Shown here: in pieces, positions 43,072-51,776 of the stretch
How the letters are laid out: the number at the start of each line of letters is the position of its first letter
How positions within the stretch are numbered: the stretch's first letter is position 1
Assembly: GCA_963741755.1 (NCBI GenBank)
Contig: CAVUJG010000014.1
Coordinates: 46,793-110,792, forward strand
DNA: 64,000 bases
From: Sva-07 sp963741755
GTDB lineage: Bacteria; Actinomycetota; Acidimicrobiia; Acidimicrobiales; Ilumatobacteraceae
Direction: 5' to 3'
Translations under genes and position numbers: made by a program
The notes under the pieces: generated by a model
Database searches by the model: none
The model's input: only the letters and a program-made list of their open reading frames with translations
What the model was told of the DNA's origin: nothing

Positions 43072-43545
43072 TCAGGAATTGAGGCGGTCGGCGGTGCGGC
43101 AGATCAGGGCGAAGCCTGTCGCCATGGCGATGCCGCCGAAGCGCAGGAACACGCTGTCGGTGTCGAACGTACCGGCGTCGTCGCGGGCCAGGATGCTCAC
43201 GATCGAGATCACCCCGATCACGACGAACGTGATCGCCAGCGCTGCGCTCAGGCGCAGCAGGGTCGTCAGCCACACATCGCGATCGGGCCCCGCCAACCAG
43301 GTCGCGGCGACGGCAACGAACACCATCGGGGCGAGCACCACCTGGTTCGGCGGCAGCATCAGGAAACTGAGCACCTCGATGCGCTGATCCCACACGCTCG
43401 CGAACGGTTGGTCGCCGATCCGGCGGACGCGGTCCAACTGGAAGGCGACGAAACCGATCGGTCCTCCCAGCAGGAGCCAGCCGGCGATCGTGAGGTTGCG
43501 GACGAGGTCGACCCGGCGTTCGGGCGTCAGTTCAGTCCCAGGCAC
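43072..43545 (-). CDS. Four-helix membrane protein of unknown function
   Basis: The 157-residue protein has four hydrophobic segments: LTIAGWLLLGGPIGFVAF, NQVVLAPMVFVAVAATWLA, LRLSAALAITFVVIGVISIV and a weaker one near the C-terminus, FGGIAMATGFALIC. No motif is recognised. GTG 43545 overlaps the 3' end of the P450 gene by 14 bp, so the two are likely cotranscribed; whether they work together is unknown. Confidence 0.6.
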   Translation of the reverse strand: MPGTELTPERRVDLVRNLTIAGWLLLGGPIGFVAFQLDRVRRIGDQPFASVWDQRIEVLSFLMLPPNQVVLAPMVFVAVAATWLAGPDRDVWLTTLLRLSAALAITFVVIGVISIVSILARDDAGTFDTDSVFLRFGGIAMATGFALICRTADRLNS

Positions 43546-44803
43546 ACTGCATCCGCTTGATGCCGTTGATGAATCCGCTCTGGAGATAGTCGGGTTCGCC
43601 GGTGATCCGCAGCGAGGGAAGCCGCTGACGGATGGTGTCGAACATCACCGCGATCTCGCGACGGGCCAGGTTGGCGCCGAGGCAGAAGTGTGGTCCGCCC
43701 GCACCGAAGCCGATCTGGGCCGGGTTCGGCGGGCGGAGCACGTCGAAGGTGTACGGGTGCTCGAACACTCGCTCGTCGCGGTTGCCGGAGTTGTACCACA
43801 TCACCACTTTCTCGCCGGCTGCGATCGCCTGGCCTCCCAGCTCGGTGTCCTCGGTGACGGTGCGGCGGAAGTGGATCACCGGCGTGCCCCAGCGAACGAT
43901 CTCCTCGACGGCGGTCTTCGTGTTCGCGTCGAAGTCGTCGAACCAGATCGCCTTCTGGTCGGCGAAGTCGGTGAACGCCTTCATACCGTGGCTGATCGCG
44001 TTGCGGGTGGTCTCGTTGCCGGCCACCACGAGCAGGATGAAGAATGAGCCGAATTCCTGGGCGGTGAGCTGTTCACCGTCGACCTCGGCGGCCATCATCA
44101 CGCTGGTGATGTCGTCCTGCGGATCGGCCTTGCGCGACTCGCCGAGCGCCTGGGCGTACATGAACATCTCGAGCACCTGCGCCATGAAGTCCTCGTACGA
44201 GGTCGACATGTCGGGATCGCCGCCGCCGAGGATCGTGTTCGTCCACTTGAAGACCTTGGCGTAGTCGTCAGCAGGGATGCCCATCATGTCGCAGATGATC
44301 TCGAGCGGCAGGGCCGCGGCGACATGCTCGACGAAGTCGCAGGTCATGTCGGGGAAGTCGGCGAGGAGCCGATCGATGATCTGGTTCGCCTTGACCTTCA
44401 CGACGTCCTCGACGGCGGTGATCTCCTTCGGTGTGAAGCCCCTCGACACGATCGAGCGGAGCCGGAAGTGCTTCGGGTCGTCCATGCTGATCATCGAGCC
44501 GAAGAACTCGGCCATCTCCTGCGGGAGATCGCCGATGTTCGAGCCTCCCTGGCCGGAGCAGAAGAGTTTCGGGTTGCGGCTGACGTGCCAGATGTCGTCG
44601 TGGCGCGTCACCGCCCAGTAGCCGGGCCCGACGGGAAACGGCAGGTCCGGGATGTCGCGTTCGTCGAAGTGGACGAGGCCCGGCGTGTCGCGCAACCTCT
44701 TGAAGGCCCCCTCGCGGAACGCTCGTGGCTGCAGCCAGAACTCGGGATCGGAGAGGTCGAAGTCGTCGAGGGCGACCTCGTCGTACGGGGCGATCGTCGT
44801 CAT
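43532..44803 (-). CDS. Cytochrome P450, CYP125/CYP142-like
   Basis: The 423-residue P450 has the I-helix oxygen-activation motif VVAGNETTRNAISHGM, the E-x-x-R motif EEIVRWG, and the haem loop FGAGGPHFCLGANLARREI with the thiolate Cys. The AGNETTRN helix is characteristic of the actinobacterial CYP125/CYP142/CYP124 group that oxidises the sterol side-chain end, so a steroid or branched lipid substrate is plausible. ATG 44803 follows TACAGT by 7 nt on the minus strand. No ferredoxin partner or other sterol-degradation genes are in the window. Confidence 0.88.
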   Translation of the reverse strand: MTTIAPYDEVALDDFDLSDPEFWLQPRAFREGAFKRLRDTPGLVHFDERDIPDLPFPVGPGYWAVTRHDDIWHVSRNPKLFCSGQGGSNIGDLPQEMAEFFGSMISMDDPKHFRLRSIVSRGFTPKEITAVEDVVKVKANQIIDRLLADFPDMTCDFVEHVAAALPLEIICDMMGIPADDYAKVFKWTNTILGGGDPDMSTSYEDFMAQVLEMFMYAQALGESRKADPQDDITSVMMAAEVDGEQLTAQEFGSFFILLVVAGNETTRNAISHGMKAFTDFADQKAIWFDDFDANTKTAVEEIVRWGTPVIHFRRTVTEDTELGGQAIAAGEKVVMWYNSGNRDERVFEHPYTFDVLRPPNPAQIGFGAGGPHFCLGANLARREIAVMFDTIRQRLPSLRITGEPDYLQSGFINGIKRMQCAWD

Positions 44804-44898
44804 GGCGACGACTGTACGGGAGCGCTCGCGGCGGTGGTGCACCCGGCCCATCTCGGCCCCGAGTTGAGAACTGGCGCGATCCGGCGTTGACTGGGCCG

Positions 44899-45627
44899 AT
44901 GTTGCAGTTCTCCGAGATCGAGCGAGTCCTGGTCGTCACCGCCCATCCCGACGACGTCGACTTCGGCGCTGCGGGCACGGTGGCTGCGCTGACCGACGCT
45001 GGCGTCGAGGTCGTCTACTGCCTCGTGACCGATGGGCAGGCGGGCGGGTTCGACCACTCGATCCCTCGCAAGGAGATGGCGTCGATCCGCCGGGAGGAGC
45101 AGACGAAGGCGGCTGCCGAGGTCGGCGTGACCGATCTCCGGTTCCTCGGGTTCATGGATGGCACGGTCGAAGTCACGATGGAGCTCCGCCACGACATCAG
45201 CCTGATCATCCGCCAGGTGCGCCCGCAGGTGGTGATCACCCAGTCGCCGCTGCGCAATCTCGGCTCGACGTACGGTTCGCACCCCGATCACACAGCGACG
45301 GGCGAAGCGACGATGTGTGCCGTGTATCCCGATGCCCGCAACCCGTTCGCGTTCCCGGGTCTTCCGTGCGCGGAGGTCGAGGACTGGAAGGTGCAGGAGG
45401 TGTGGATCCAGGCGGGCCCGATGGGCGGCGATCCCGATCTGGCCGTCGTCGACATCACCGACCAGGTCGACCGCAAGTTCCGGGCGTTGCGCTGCCACGT
45501 GAGCCAGCACGTCGACCCCGACGCGATGATGGAACGCGTCGGCGCTCGCTTCCGCCAGCTCGCCGTCGAGCACGGCCTGCCTGAGGGCCACAGCGCCGAA
45601 CTCTTCCGCGTCTGCGACACCCGCTGA
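44899..45627 (+). CDS. PIG-L/LmbE-family N-acetyl-sugar deacetylase
   Basis: The 242-residue protein has the zinc-binding AHPDDVDFGAAGT motif of the LmbE/MshB family, and the matching downstream HPDHTATGEA (third zinc ligand). Family members remove acetyl groups from GlcNAc-linked metabolites such as mycothiol and bacillithiol precursors. The exact substrate is not readable, and no mycothiol gene is adjacent. It diverges from the P450 gene across about 95 bp. Confidence 0.88.
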   Translation: MLQFSEIERVLVVTAHPDDVDFGAAGTVAALTDAGVEVVYCLVTDGQAGGFDHSIPRKEMASIRREEQTKAAAEVGVTDLRFLGFMDGTVEVTMELRHDISLIIRQVRPQVVITQSPLRNLGSTYGSHPDHTATGEATMCAVYPDARNPFAFPGLPCAEVEDWKVQEVWIQAGPMGGDPDLAVVDITDQVDRKFRALRCHVSQHVDPDAMMERVGARFRQLAVEHGLPEGHSAELFRVCDTR

Positions 45628-45645
45628 CCCGCCCGTCACCCGCCG

Positions 45646-45746
45646 CGATGAGCGAAACCGCCGTATGCGGTCGTCTCGCTCATCGGTGGGTCGTGAATCG
45701 GTGTTGTGATGAGCGAAACCGCCGTATGCGGTCGTCTCGCTCATCG
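45646..45746. repeat. Palindromic repeat family A, two tandem copies, inverted orientation
   Basis: Copies lie at 45646-45685 and 45707-45746. Their reverse complement matches the other three arrays best, so this array is inserted in the opposite orientation. The spacer (GTGGGTCGTGAATCGGTGTT) is array-specific. It lies between the convergent PIG-L and ROK genes. Confidence 0.9.
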
Positions 45747-45773
45747 GTGGGTCGTGACCGACGCCGCGCCGAC

Positions 45774-46635
45774 TCAGGTGCGGAAGGTCAGGTGGGCGGC
45801 GCCGAGGAGGGGGCCGGCCGGGCCGAGCGCGGCGGGGCGCACGGGGACGGACCCGATCGCCGATTGCAGGGCAGGTCCGAACCGGTCGAAGGCCGCTGAG
45901 AACCCGCCGCCGATGACGACGAGGTGAGCGTCGAACTCGACGACGACCGGTGCCAGAAACGTGCCCAGTCGAGTTCCGTGGTCGCTCACGACGGAGGCAT
46001 TCGCCGGGTCGTCGACGGCGGCACGAAGGGCGGTCATCTCGACGCCGAGGCGGTTGGCGAGACCGTGCGCCGAGAGCACGTCGTCGGCCCGTCCGCCCCA
46101 CGGTGTGTCGCGCATAGCGAGATGTTCGACGCCGAAGTCGTCGATGAACTCGATCGGCCGGGCGTTCTCGGTGAGGCAGGTGCCGAGCCCGGTGCCGACG
46201 GTCATCGTCAGTACCCGGTCGACTCCGGCTCCTGCACCGGCGAGCGATTCACCCGTTCCTGCTGACTCGGCGTCGCGGGCGAAACGGATCGGGAGCCCCG
46301 ACGCCGTCGAGCGCTCGCGCAGCATCGCTCGGAGGTCGATGCCGTAGATCTCCTCGAACTTGTGGACGCCGCGCATCAGCGAGATCCCGGCGTCGATGTC
46401 GAACGGCCCGCAGATGGCGATCGCCAGCCCTGTCACGTCACGTCCTGCGAGATCGAGAGCCGCATCGGCGCCGGCCGCGAGCGAGTCGAGCACGATGTCG
46501 ACCGACTCGTTCGAGTTGGTCGGCAGGACCGCCTCCGACCTCGATCCGAGGGTCGTCGCCGCCGTCATCGAAGCGGACGGCACCCGTCTTGATCGACGTT
46601 CCCCCCACGTCCATCACCGCGATCACATGTCCCAC
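45774..46635 (-). pseudogene. ROK-family sugar kinase (glucokinase-like), one frameshift near 46560
   Basis: The N-terminal frame from GTG 46635 gives VIAVMDVGGTSIKTGAVRFD, the ROK ATP-binding phosphate-1 loop. A second frame carries the rest: ITGLAIAICGPFDIDAG-like, MTVGTGLGTCLTEN (phosphate 2) and HLVVIGGGFSAAF. Joined, they make about 286 residues. The typical C-x-C-G-x-x-G-C-x-E zinc motif is not evident, so it may be a polyphosphate-glucokinase or N-acetylhexosamine-kinase relative. TAGCTT lies 7 nt before GTG 46635. Confidence 0.75.
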
Positions 46636-46722
46636 GGGATGGAAGCTACCCGTCCGCGGGCAGACCGACTCGTGGACCGAAGGGCCCTGGTGCACACCGC
46701 GAGCCGAATGGATGATCGAGCC

Positions 46723-46869
46723 ATGAGTGGATCGACGACGCACGCCTGCCCGTACTGCGAGCTCATCTTCAGCTACCACAACGAGGTCAAGGACCACATC
46801 CTGCACGACCACCCGGAACATGCCGGTGTGGTCGACTCGATCGAGCCCCACGAGATGCCGCACGATTGA
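46723..46869 (+). CDS. C2H2 zinc-finger miniprotein
   Basis: The 48-residue protein contains one finger, C-x2-C-x12-H-x3-H (CPYCELIFSYHNEVKDHILH), followed by DHPEHAGVVDSIEPHE. This spacing is the classical C2H2 form, rare in bacteria outside Ros/MucR. ATG 46708 would add five residues. It lies upstream of the acylphosphatase gene on the same strand. Nucleic-acid or protein binding is possible, and no family is recognised. Confidence 0.6.
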   Translation: MSGSTTHACPYCELIFSYHNEVKDHILHDHPEHAGVVDSIEPHEMPHD

Positions 46870-46909
46870 CGTGTCCACGGAACCGAACGGGTCGCGCCAG
46901 ACTGCTGGC

Positions 46910-47185
46910 GTGAGCGTGGTGCGGGTCCGTGTTGTCGTGGAGGGACGTGTGCAGGGCGTGTTCTACCGCGACAGTTGTCGGCGTGAAGCGACGAGGCTCG
47001 GCGTGCGCGGCTCGGTACGGAATCGCCCCGATGGCTCGGTCGAAGTTGTCGCCGAGGGGGAGCGCGAACGAGTGGATGCCCTGTTGACCTGGTGCCGTGA
47101 AGGCCCACCACGAGCGAGCGTCACCCGAATCTCGGTGACCGACGAAGTTCCAGCCGCCGAGCGCTCGTTTCGCATCGAGTACTGA
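46910..47185 (+). CDS. Acylphosphatase
   Basis: The 91-residue protein hydrolyses acyl-phosphates. Both signatures are present: GRVQGVFYRDSCRREA with the phosphate-binding Arg, and GSVRNRPDGSVEVVAEG with the catalytic Asn. Length is standard. GTG 46910 follows CAGACT by 6 nt; GTG 46871 is a longer alternative. Confidence 0.92.
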   Translation: MSVVRVRVVVEGRVQGVFYRDSCRREATRLGVRGSVRNRPDGSVEVVAEGERERVDALLTWCREGPPRASVTRISVTDEVPAAERSFRIEY

Positions 47186-47194
47186 ACGAATCGA

Positions 47195-47659
47195 CTACAG
47201 CACTTCCCAGCGATTCGGGCGGTCGGCGTGTACGACGATGGCGTCGTACTGCTTGATGCATCGAGTGGCCCGTAACACGTACTGCTCGCCACCGCTCGAC
47301 AGCTCGGCGAGGGCATAGCCCTCACTGGAATCTCGCACGCCGGTGCCGATGCAATGGAGTGCCGCGAGCTGCAGGCCGGCGCTCTCGGCTTCGGCCGCCC
47401 ACAAGTTGACGAGGCCTTGGCGCAGCGACGGGTCGTCGAGGAGATCGGAGCCGCCGAGCGTGAGGGTGACGTTGCAGATGTGGACCGGCTCGACGTGTTC
47501 GGCATCGACGACGTCGCCACCCAGCTCGCCGTCGAGCATCACCACGATCGGGCCGTCGTCGCCACTGACGCCGCCGATGAAGCCGTAGCGCACCCACGGA
47601 AGGCCGTCTTCGCCGGTCGTGGCGTAGCGGATCCGATCGCCGTGGTTGAACCTGGTCAC
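47195..47659 (-). CDS. Conserved hypothetical protein
   Basis: The 154-residue soluble protein starts TRFNHGDRIRYATTGEDGLP with a beta-rich N-terminus (WVRYGFIGGVSGDDGPIVVM) and a helical second half (LLDDPSLRQGLVNLWAAEAE). I recognise no family. GTG 47659 overlaps the stop of the serine hydrolase gene (GTGA), so they are coupled. Codon use looks normal, which supports a real gene. Confidence 0.6.
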   Translation of the reverse strand: MTRFNHGDRIRYATTGEDGLPWVRYGFIGGVSGDDGPIVVMLDGELGGDVVDAEHVEPVHICNVTLTLGGSDLLDDPSLRQGLVNLWAAEAESAGLQLAALHCIGTGVRDSSEGYALAELSSGGEQYVLRATRCIKQYDAIVVHADRPNRWEVL

Positions 47660-48495
47660 ACCGGTACTCCAACTGGGGCAGCGAACTCGTTGATCACGGC
47701 GTCGGACAGTTCCGGCCACATCGCCAGAGCATCACGGGCCCACTGGTCGAAGTCGCGATCGGCGAGCGCGACCAGCGCGAGGTCACGCTCGGGGTCGATC
47801 CAGAACATCGTGCCCGAACCGCCGAAGTGACCGAACGTACGCGGTGAATTGAGCGTCCCAGTCCAGTGCGGTTCCTTGGTGCCACGCACCTCGAACCCCA
47901 GCCCCCAAGGGCACTGCTCGTAGCGACCCACGCCGGGAACGATACCTGCGAGCGTCGGGTAGTGGATGCGTTCGGCGTCAGCGGCGGTGCTCGCGTGGAC
48001 CAGCGTCGGCCGCATGACTTCGGCGACGAACCGGCATGTGTCGATCAGGTTCGAGTGCACGCCATGGGCAGGCGAGCCCCGCAGAGCGGTCGAGCTCATC
48101 GCCAGCGGGGCGAACACCGCCTCGTTCAGGTACTCGGCGAAGGCCATGCCGGTGGCCGCTTCGACCGCCTTGGCGGCGAGTTCGATGCCAGCGTTCGAGT
48201 ACATCCGGGTGGCTTCGGGGCGGGCGATCGGTTCGTCGCCGTCGAACCCATACCCGCCAGCGTGGGCCAGGAGATGGCGCAACGTAGATCCGGGTTGCCC
48301 AACAGGTTGGTCGAGCTCGACAACTCCTTCTTCCACGGCGACGAGCATCGCCCACGCAGCCATCGGCTTGGAGATCGAGGCCAGCCGCTGGACGCGTTCG
48401 ACATCGCCGACGGTGGCGACGACCGCGCCGGCACGCAGGACTGCAGCCGAAACGTGGGGGACCGGCCAGTTGGCCGTGAGGTCGAGAGCAGTCAC
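47656..48495 (-). CDS. Serine hydrolase, beta-lactamase / PBP-like family
   Basis: The 279-residue protein has S-x-x-K in RLASISKPMAAWAM, Y-x-N in RMYSNAGIEL and H-x-G in FGHFGGSGTMFW, the three elements of class C-type serine hydrolases. No signal peptide is seen. It may be an esterase or amide hydrolase. GTG 48495 was chosen because the longer frame reads into the DAHP synthase gene 20 bp away. It shows only distant resemblance to the other serine hydrolase at 7.2-8.5 kb. Confidence 0.82.
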   Translation of the reverse strand: MTALDLTANWPVPHVSAAVLRAGAVVATVGDVERVQRLASISKPMAAWAMLVAVEEGVVELDQPVGQPGSTLRHLLAHAGGYGFDGDEPIARPEATRMYSNAGIELAAKAVEAATGMAFAEYLNEAVFAPLAMSSTALRGSPAHGVHSNLIDTCRFVAEVMRPTLVHASTAADAERIHYPTLAGIVPGVGRYEQCPWGLGFEVRGTKEPHWTGTLNSPRTFGHFGGSGTMFWIDPERDLALVALADRDFDQWARDALAMWPELSDAVINEFAAPVGVPV

Positions 48496-48515
48496 GGCGG
48501 TCGACCTCAGCCCGC

Positions 48516-49874
48516 TCAGGTGAACTGGCGCAACAGCTCGGCGACCCGGAAGGAGAGGTCGACGCTCTGGCGGGCATTCAACCTCGGGTCGCACATCGTT
48601 TCGTAGCGATGGTCGAGGTCGGTGTCGGACAGTGCGTCGCCGCCGCCGAGGCACTCGGTGACGTTCTCGCCGGTCAACTCGATGTGGATGCCACCCGGCC
48701 AGGTGCCCTCGGCCCGGTGGGCGCGAACGAAGCCACCGATCTCGGCAACGACGTCATCGAAGTGACGGGTCTTGAGGCCGTTGGCGGCCGTGTAGGTGTT
48801 GGCGTGCATCGGGTCGCAGGCCCACACGACCGGGTGTCCCGCGTCGGTGACTGCACGAAGCAGTGGCCGCAGGGAGGCCTCGACCTTGTCGGCGCCCATG
48901 CGCACGATGAGGGTGAGGCGCCCCGGGATGCGCGACGGGTTCAAGACTTCGCACAGCTCGAGCACGTACTCGGCCGTGGTGGTCGGGCCGACCTTGCAGC
49001 CGATCGGGTTGCCAACGCCGCGAAGGAACTCGACGTGCGCGCCGTCGAGTTCGCGAGTGCGCTCGCCGATCCAGAGCATGTGCGCCGAGCAGTCGAACCA
49101 GCCGCCGGTCAGCGAGTCCTGGCGGGTCAGTGCCTCCTCGTAGCCGAGGATCAGTGCTTCGTGCGAGGTGAACACATCGACCTGGGCGAGGTTCGGGTTC
49201 GATTCGGTGTCGATGCCACAGGCGCGCATGAAGGCGAGCGCCCGTTCGATTTCGGCGGCGACGGTCTCGTAGCGCTGCCCTTCGGGGCTGGATGCGACGA
49301 ACTCCTGGGTCCAGGCGTGGACTCGCGACAGATCAGCGAAGCCGCCCTTGGTGAACGCTCGCAGCAGGTTCAGAGTTGACGCCGACTGGTGGTAGGCCTG
49401 AACGAGCCGTTCGGGGTTGGGGACCCGCGCCGCTTCCGAAGGATTGACGTCGTTGACGATGTGGCCACGGAACGACGGCAGTTCGAGATCGCCGACGGTT
49501 TCGGTGGGGGACGAGCGGGGTTTGGCGAACTGTCCGGCGATGCGTCCGACCTTCACGATCGGAACGCCGACCGAGTACGTGAGCACGACGGCCATCTGGA
49601 GAATGACGCGCAGCTTCTCTCGGATGTTGTCGGCGGAGAACTCCTCGAAGCTCTCGGCGCAGTCGCCTGCCTGCAGGAGGAAGGCGCGCCCGGCGGCGAC
49701 CCGTGCCAGCTCGGACTGCAGCGATCGGGCCTCGCCGGCGAACACGAGCGGCGGCATCGAGGAGATCTGCTTGAGGGCCTGCTCGAGCGCACCCGAGTCC
49801 GGCCAGTCGGGCTGCTGACCAACGGGATGGTCGTGCCAGGAGGAGGGGGACCAGGTCCCACGGGCGTCAGGCAT
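48516..49874 (-). CDS. 3-deoxy-7-phosphoheptulonate (DAHP) synthase, class II
   Basis: The 452-residue enzyme condenses phosphoenolpyruvate and erythrose 4-phosphate, the first shikimate-pathway step. Class II signatures are LLQAGDCAESFEEF (metal Cys), VGRIAGQFAKPRS, SFRGHIVND, VGNPIGCKVGPTT and VVWACDPMHANTY. ATG 49874 follows TAGCCT by 6 nt. In mycobacteria this enzyme activates the AroQ chorismate mutase by complex formation; the small AroQ at 15.4 kb may be such a partner, but that is inference. Confidence 0.96.
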   Translation of the reverse strand: MPDARGTWSPSSWHDHPVGQQPDWPDSGALEQALKQISSMPPLVFAGEARSLQSELARVAAGRAFLLQAGDCAESFEEFSADNIREKLRVILQMAVVLTYSVGVPIVKVGRIAGQFAKPRSSPTETVGDLELPSFRGHIVNDVNPSEAARVPNPERLVQAYHQSASTLNLLRAFTKGGFADLSRVHAWTQEFVASSPEGQRYETVAAEIERALAFMRACGIDTESNPNLAQVDVFTSHEALILGYEEALTRQDSLTGGWFDCSAHMLWIGERTRELDGAHVEFLRGVGNPIGCKVGPTTTAEYVLELCEVLNPSRIPGRLTLIVRMGADKVEASLRPLLRAVTDAGHPVVWACDPMHANTYTAANGLKTRHFDDVVAEIGGFVRAHRAEGTWPGGIHIELTGENVTECLGGGDALSDTDLDHRYETMCDPRLNARQSVDLSFRVAELLRQFT

Positions 49875-50047
49875 GCGGCAAGGCTACCGGCGCCGAAAAC
49901 GACACGAGCGACCCGTTTTCACGGGCCGCTCGTGCAGGACATGCATGCATCGGTTCTCGGTGATCTGATTCGTTCGGTGGCAAGGCGCCGGCCGACGACG
50001 CTGACTGCCGTCAGCGAGGAGGCCCGGCAACGCAGCCAGCGGGCGAA

Positions 50048-50875
50048 TCAGACAGCGAGAATGCGTTCGGCGTCGTCGCGGAGGCCGGCGACCGCACGGC
50101 TGACGAGGCGGCGGGCGGCTTCGGCGGTGACCCCGAGCTGCTCGCCGACTTCGCGGAAGCTCTTGCGCTCGCCGTCGACGAGACCGAAGCGGGACTCGAC
50201 CGCGAAGCGGGCCCGCGAGTCGAGCGTGCCGAGGAGTTCGTCGAGCAGTTCGCTGTCGACCATCGTCATCACGTGATCTTCAGGCGTGCCGTCGCCGTTG
50301 GCCATCAGGTCGCCGAGCGTGGCGTCGCCATCGTCGCCGACCGTCTTGTCGAGGCTGACCGGGGTGGTGAGTCGGTGCAGTTCGGCGTTGGTCTGGTCGA
50401 GGGTCTCGCCGTCGCCGGAGGCCTGACGCAACGCAGCGCGGAGGCTGGCCGAACGGTCGCCCGGGATGCGGATGAGGCTGGCCTTCTGGTCGAGGGCACG
50501 GCCAATGGCCTGGCGGATCCAGAACGTGGCGTAGGTGGAGAACTTGAAGCCACGGCGCCAGTCGAATTTGTCGACGGCGTGCTCGAGGCCCAGGTTGCCC
50601 TCCTGGATGAGGTCGAGGAGATCCATGCCCTGCGGCAGGGGGTAACGACGTGCGATCGAGACCACGAGGCGAAGGTTGGAACGGATGAACCGATCCTTGG
50701 CCTTGGCGGCTTCGCGCACCTGGCGCTTCAGCGCCACGCCGCGCTTGCCGGCGTCGAGCTGCTCCTGTGCTTCGCGGCCTGCTTCGATGATGCGCGACAG
50801 CTCACGCTCGTCTTCGGCGGTCAACAGGGGGACCTTGCCGATGTCGTTCAGGTAGAGACCAATGGAGTCGTTCAT
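50048..50875 (-). CDS. RNA polymerase sigma-70 family factor (group 2-like)
   Basis: The 275-residue sigma factor has region 1.2 (DSIGLYLNDIGKVPLLTAED), region 2 (NLRLVVSIARRYPLPQGMDL, LIQEGNLGLEHAVDKFDWRR, FSTYATFWIRQAIGRALDQK), region 3 and region 4 (SRFGLVDGERKSFREVGEQL, VTAEAARRLVSRAVAGL). It lacks the long N-terminal region of the primary factor, so it is probably an alternative group 2 sigma. The 295-bp gap to nadD holds its promoter. Confidence 0.93.
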   Translation of the reverse strand: MNDSIGLYLNDIGKVPLLTAEDERELSRIIEAGREAQEQLDAGKRGVALKRQVREAAKAKDRFIRSNLRLVVSIARRYPLPQGMDLLDLIQEGNLGLEHAVDKFDWRRGFKFSTYATFWIRQAIGRALDQKASLIRIPGDRSASLRAALRQASGDGETLDQTNAELHRLTTPVSLDKTVGDDGDATLGDLMANGDGTPEDHVMTMVDSELLDELLGTLDSRARFAVESRFGLVDGERKSFREVGEQLGVTAEAARRLVSRAVAGLRDDAERILAV

Positions 50876-51170
50876 GATGTTTCCTACAACCGTTCGTGTT
50901 CGTGATGATTCCGGGGCCAGGCTGTGTCATCGGACACACTGCATCGGCCATGCGGATCGATGCAACGCCGGATTCGCACGTGATCGTGCGGTTCCAACGA
51001 GGAGATCGAAGAGCGGCAAACGCCGATAACGAGGGACTTCCCGGGGGAAGCCGTCGTAAACCGTGTACTCGGGGGTATATGGGGGAGCGATTTACAGTAA
51101 CAGACGTGTCAACCCCCTGTCGGGTCGGTTGCGTCCGATTTTCGTCACGAACCAATAAAATCGGGGCATC

Positions 51171-51776
51171 GTGCCCGAAACCGATCCATCGCTGCGTCGC
51201 GTCGGGCTCTTCGGGGGCACGTTCGACCCACCGCACGTGGGGCATCTGGTGACCGCCGTCAATGTTCGACACGCCCTCGACCTCGACGTGGTGGTGCTGA
51301 TGGTCGCCAACGTCCCGTGGCAGAAGGAGGGCAGCCGCGCCATCACGCCGGCGCCCGATCGCCTGGCGATGGTCCGAGCAGCTGTCCGCGACGTTCCGGG
51401 TCTCGTGCCCGGTCGCCAGGAGATCGATCACGGTGGCCCGAGCTACACCGCAGACACCCTGGCGGTGATGGCTCGCGAGTACCCGCACGCGGAGTTCTTC
51501 ACGATCATCGGCGACGATGCCGCAGCCGGACTTCGCACGTGGACGCGATGGGAAGAGGTCGTCGACCGATCGCAGCTCGTGGTCGTCGACCGACCGGGTG
51601 ATCCCGTCGAACTCGCCGACGACATCGAGTGGATCCGTGTCGAGGTGCCGCGTCTGGAGGTGTCGAGCACCGATCTGCGCGCCCGGTTCACCGACGGTCG
51701 ACCGCTCGACTATCTCGTGACGCATCCCGTGCTCGACGTGATCCGTGCTCGCGGCCTCTACGGGGCGCCGGCATGA
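51171..51776 (+). CDS. nadD: Nicotinate-nucleotide adenylyltransferase
   Basis: The 201-residue enzyme makes deamido-NAD from nicotinate mononucleotide. It has GLFGGTFDPPHVGHLVTA (H-x-G-H class), VPWQKEGSRAITPAPDRLAM, FFTIIGDDAAAGLRTWTRW and the C-terminal EVSSTDLRARF (ISSTxIR motif). GTG 51171 follows TAAAAT by 9 nt. Its stop overlaps the LytR-like gene (ATGA), and rsfS follows, the common actinobacterial nadD-rsfS cluster. Confidence 0.95.
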   Translation: MPETDPSLRRVGLFGGTFDPPHVGHLVTAVNVRHALDLDVVVLMVANVPWQKEGSRAITPAPDRLAMVRAAVRDVPGLVPGRQEIDHGGPSYTADTLAVMAREYPHAEFFTIIGDDAAAGLRTWTRWEEVVDRSQLVVVDRPGDPVELADDIEWIRVEVPRLEVSSTDLRARFTDGRPLDYLVTHPVLDVIRARGLYGAPA

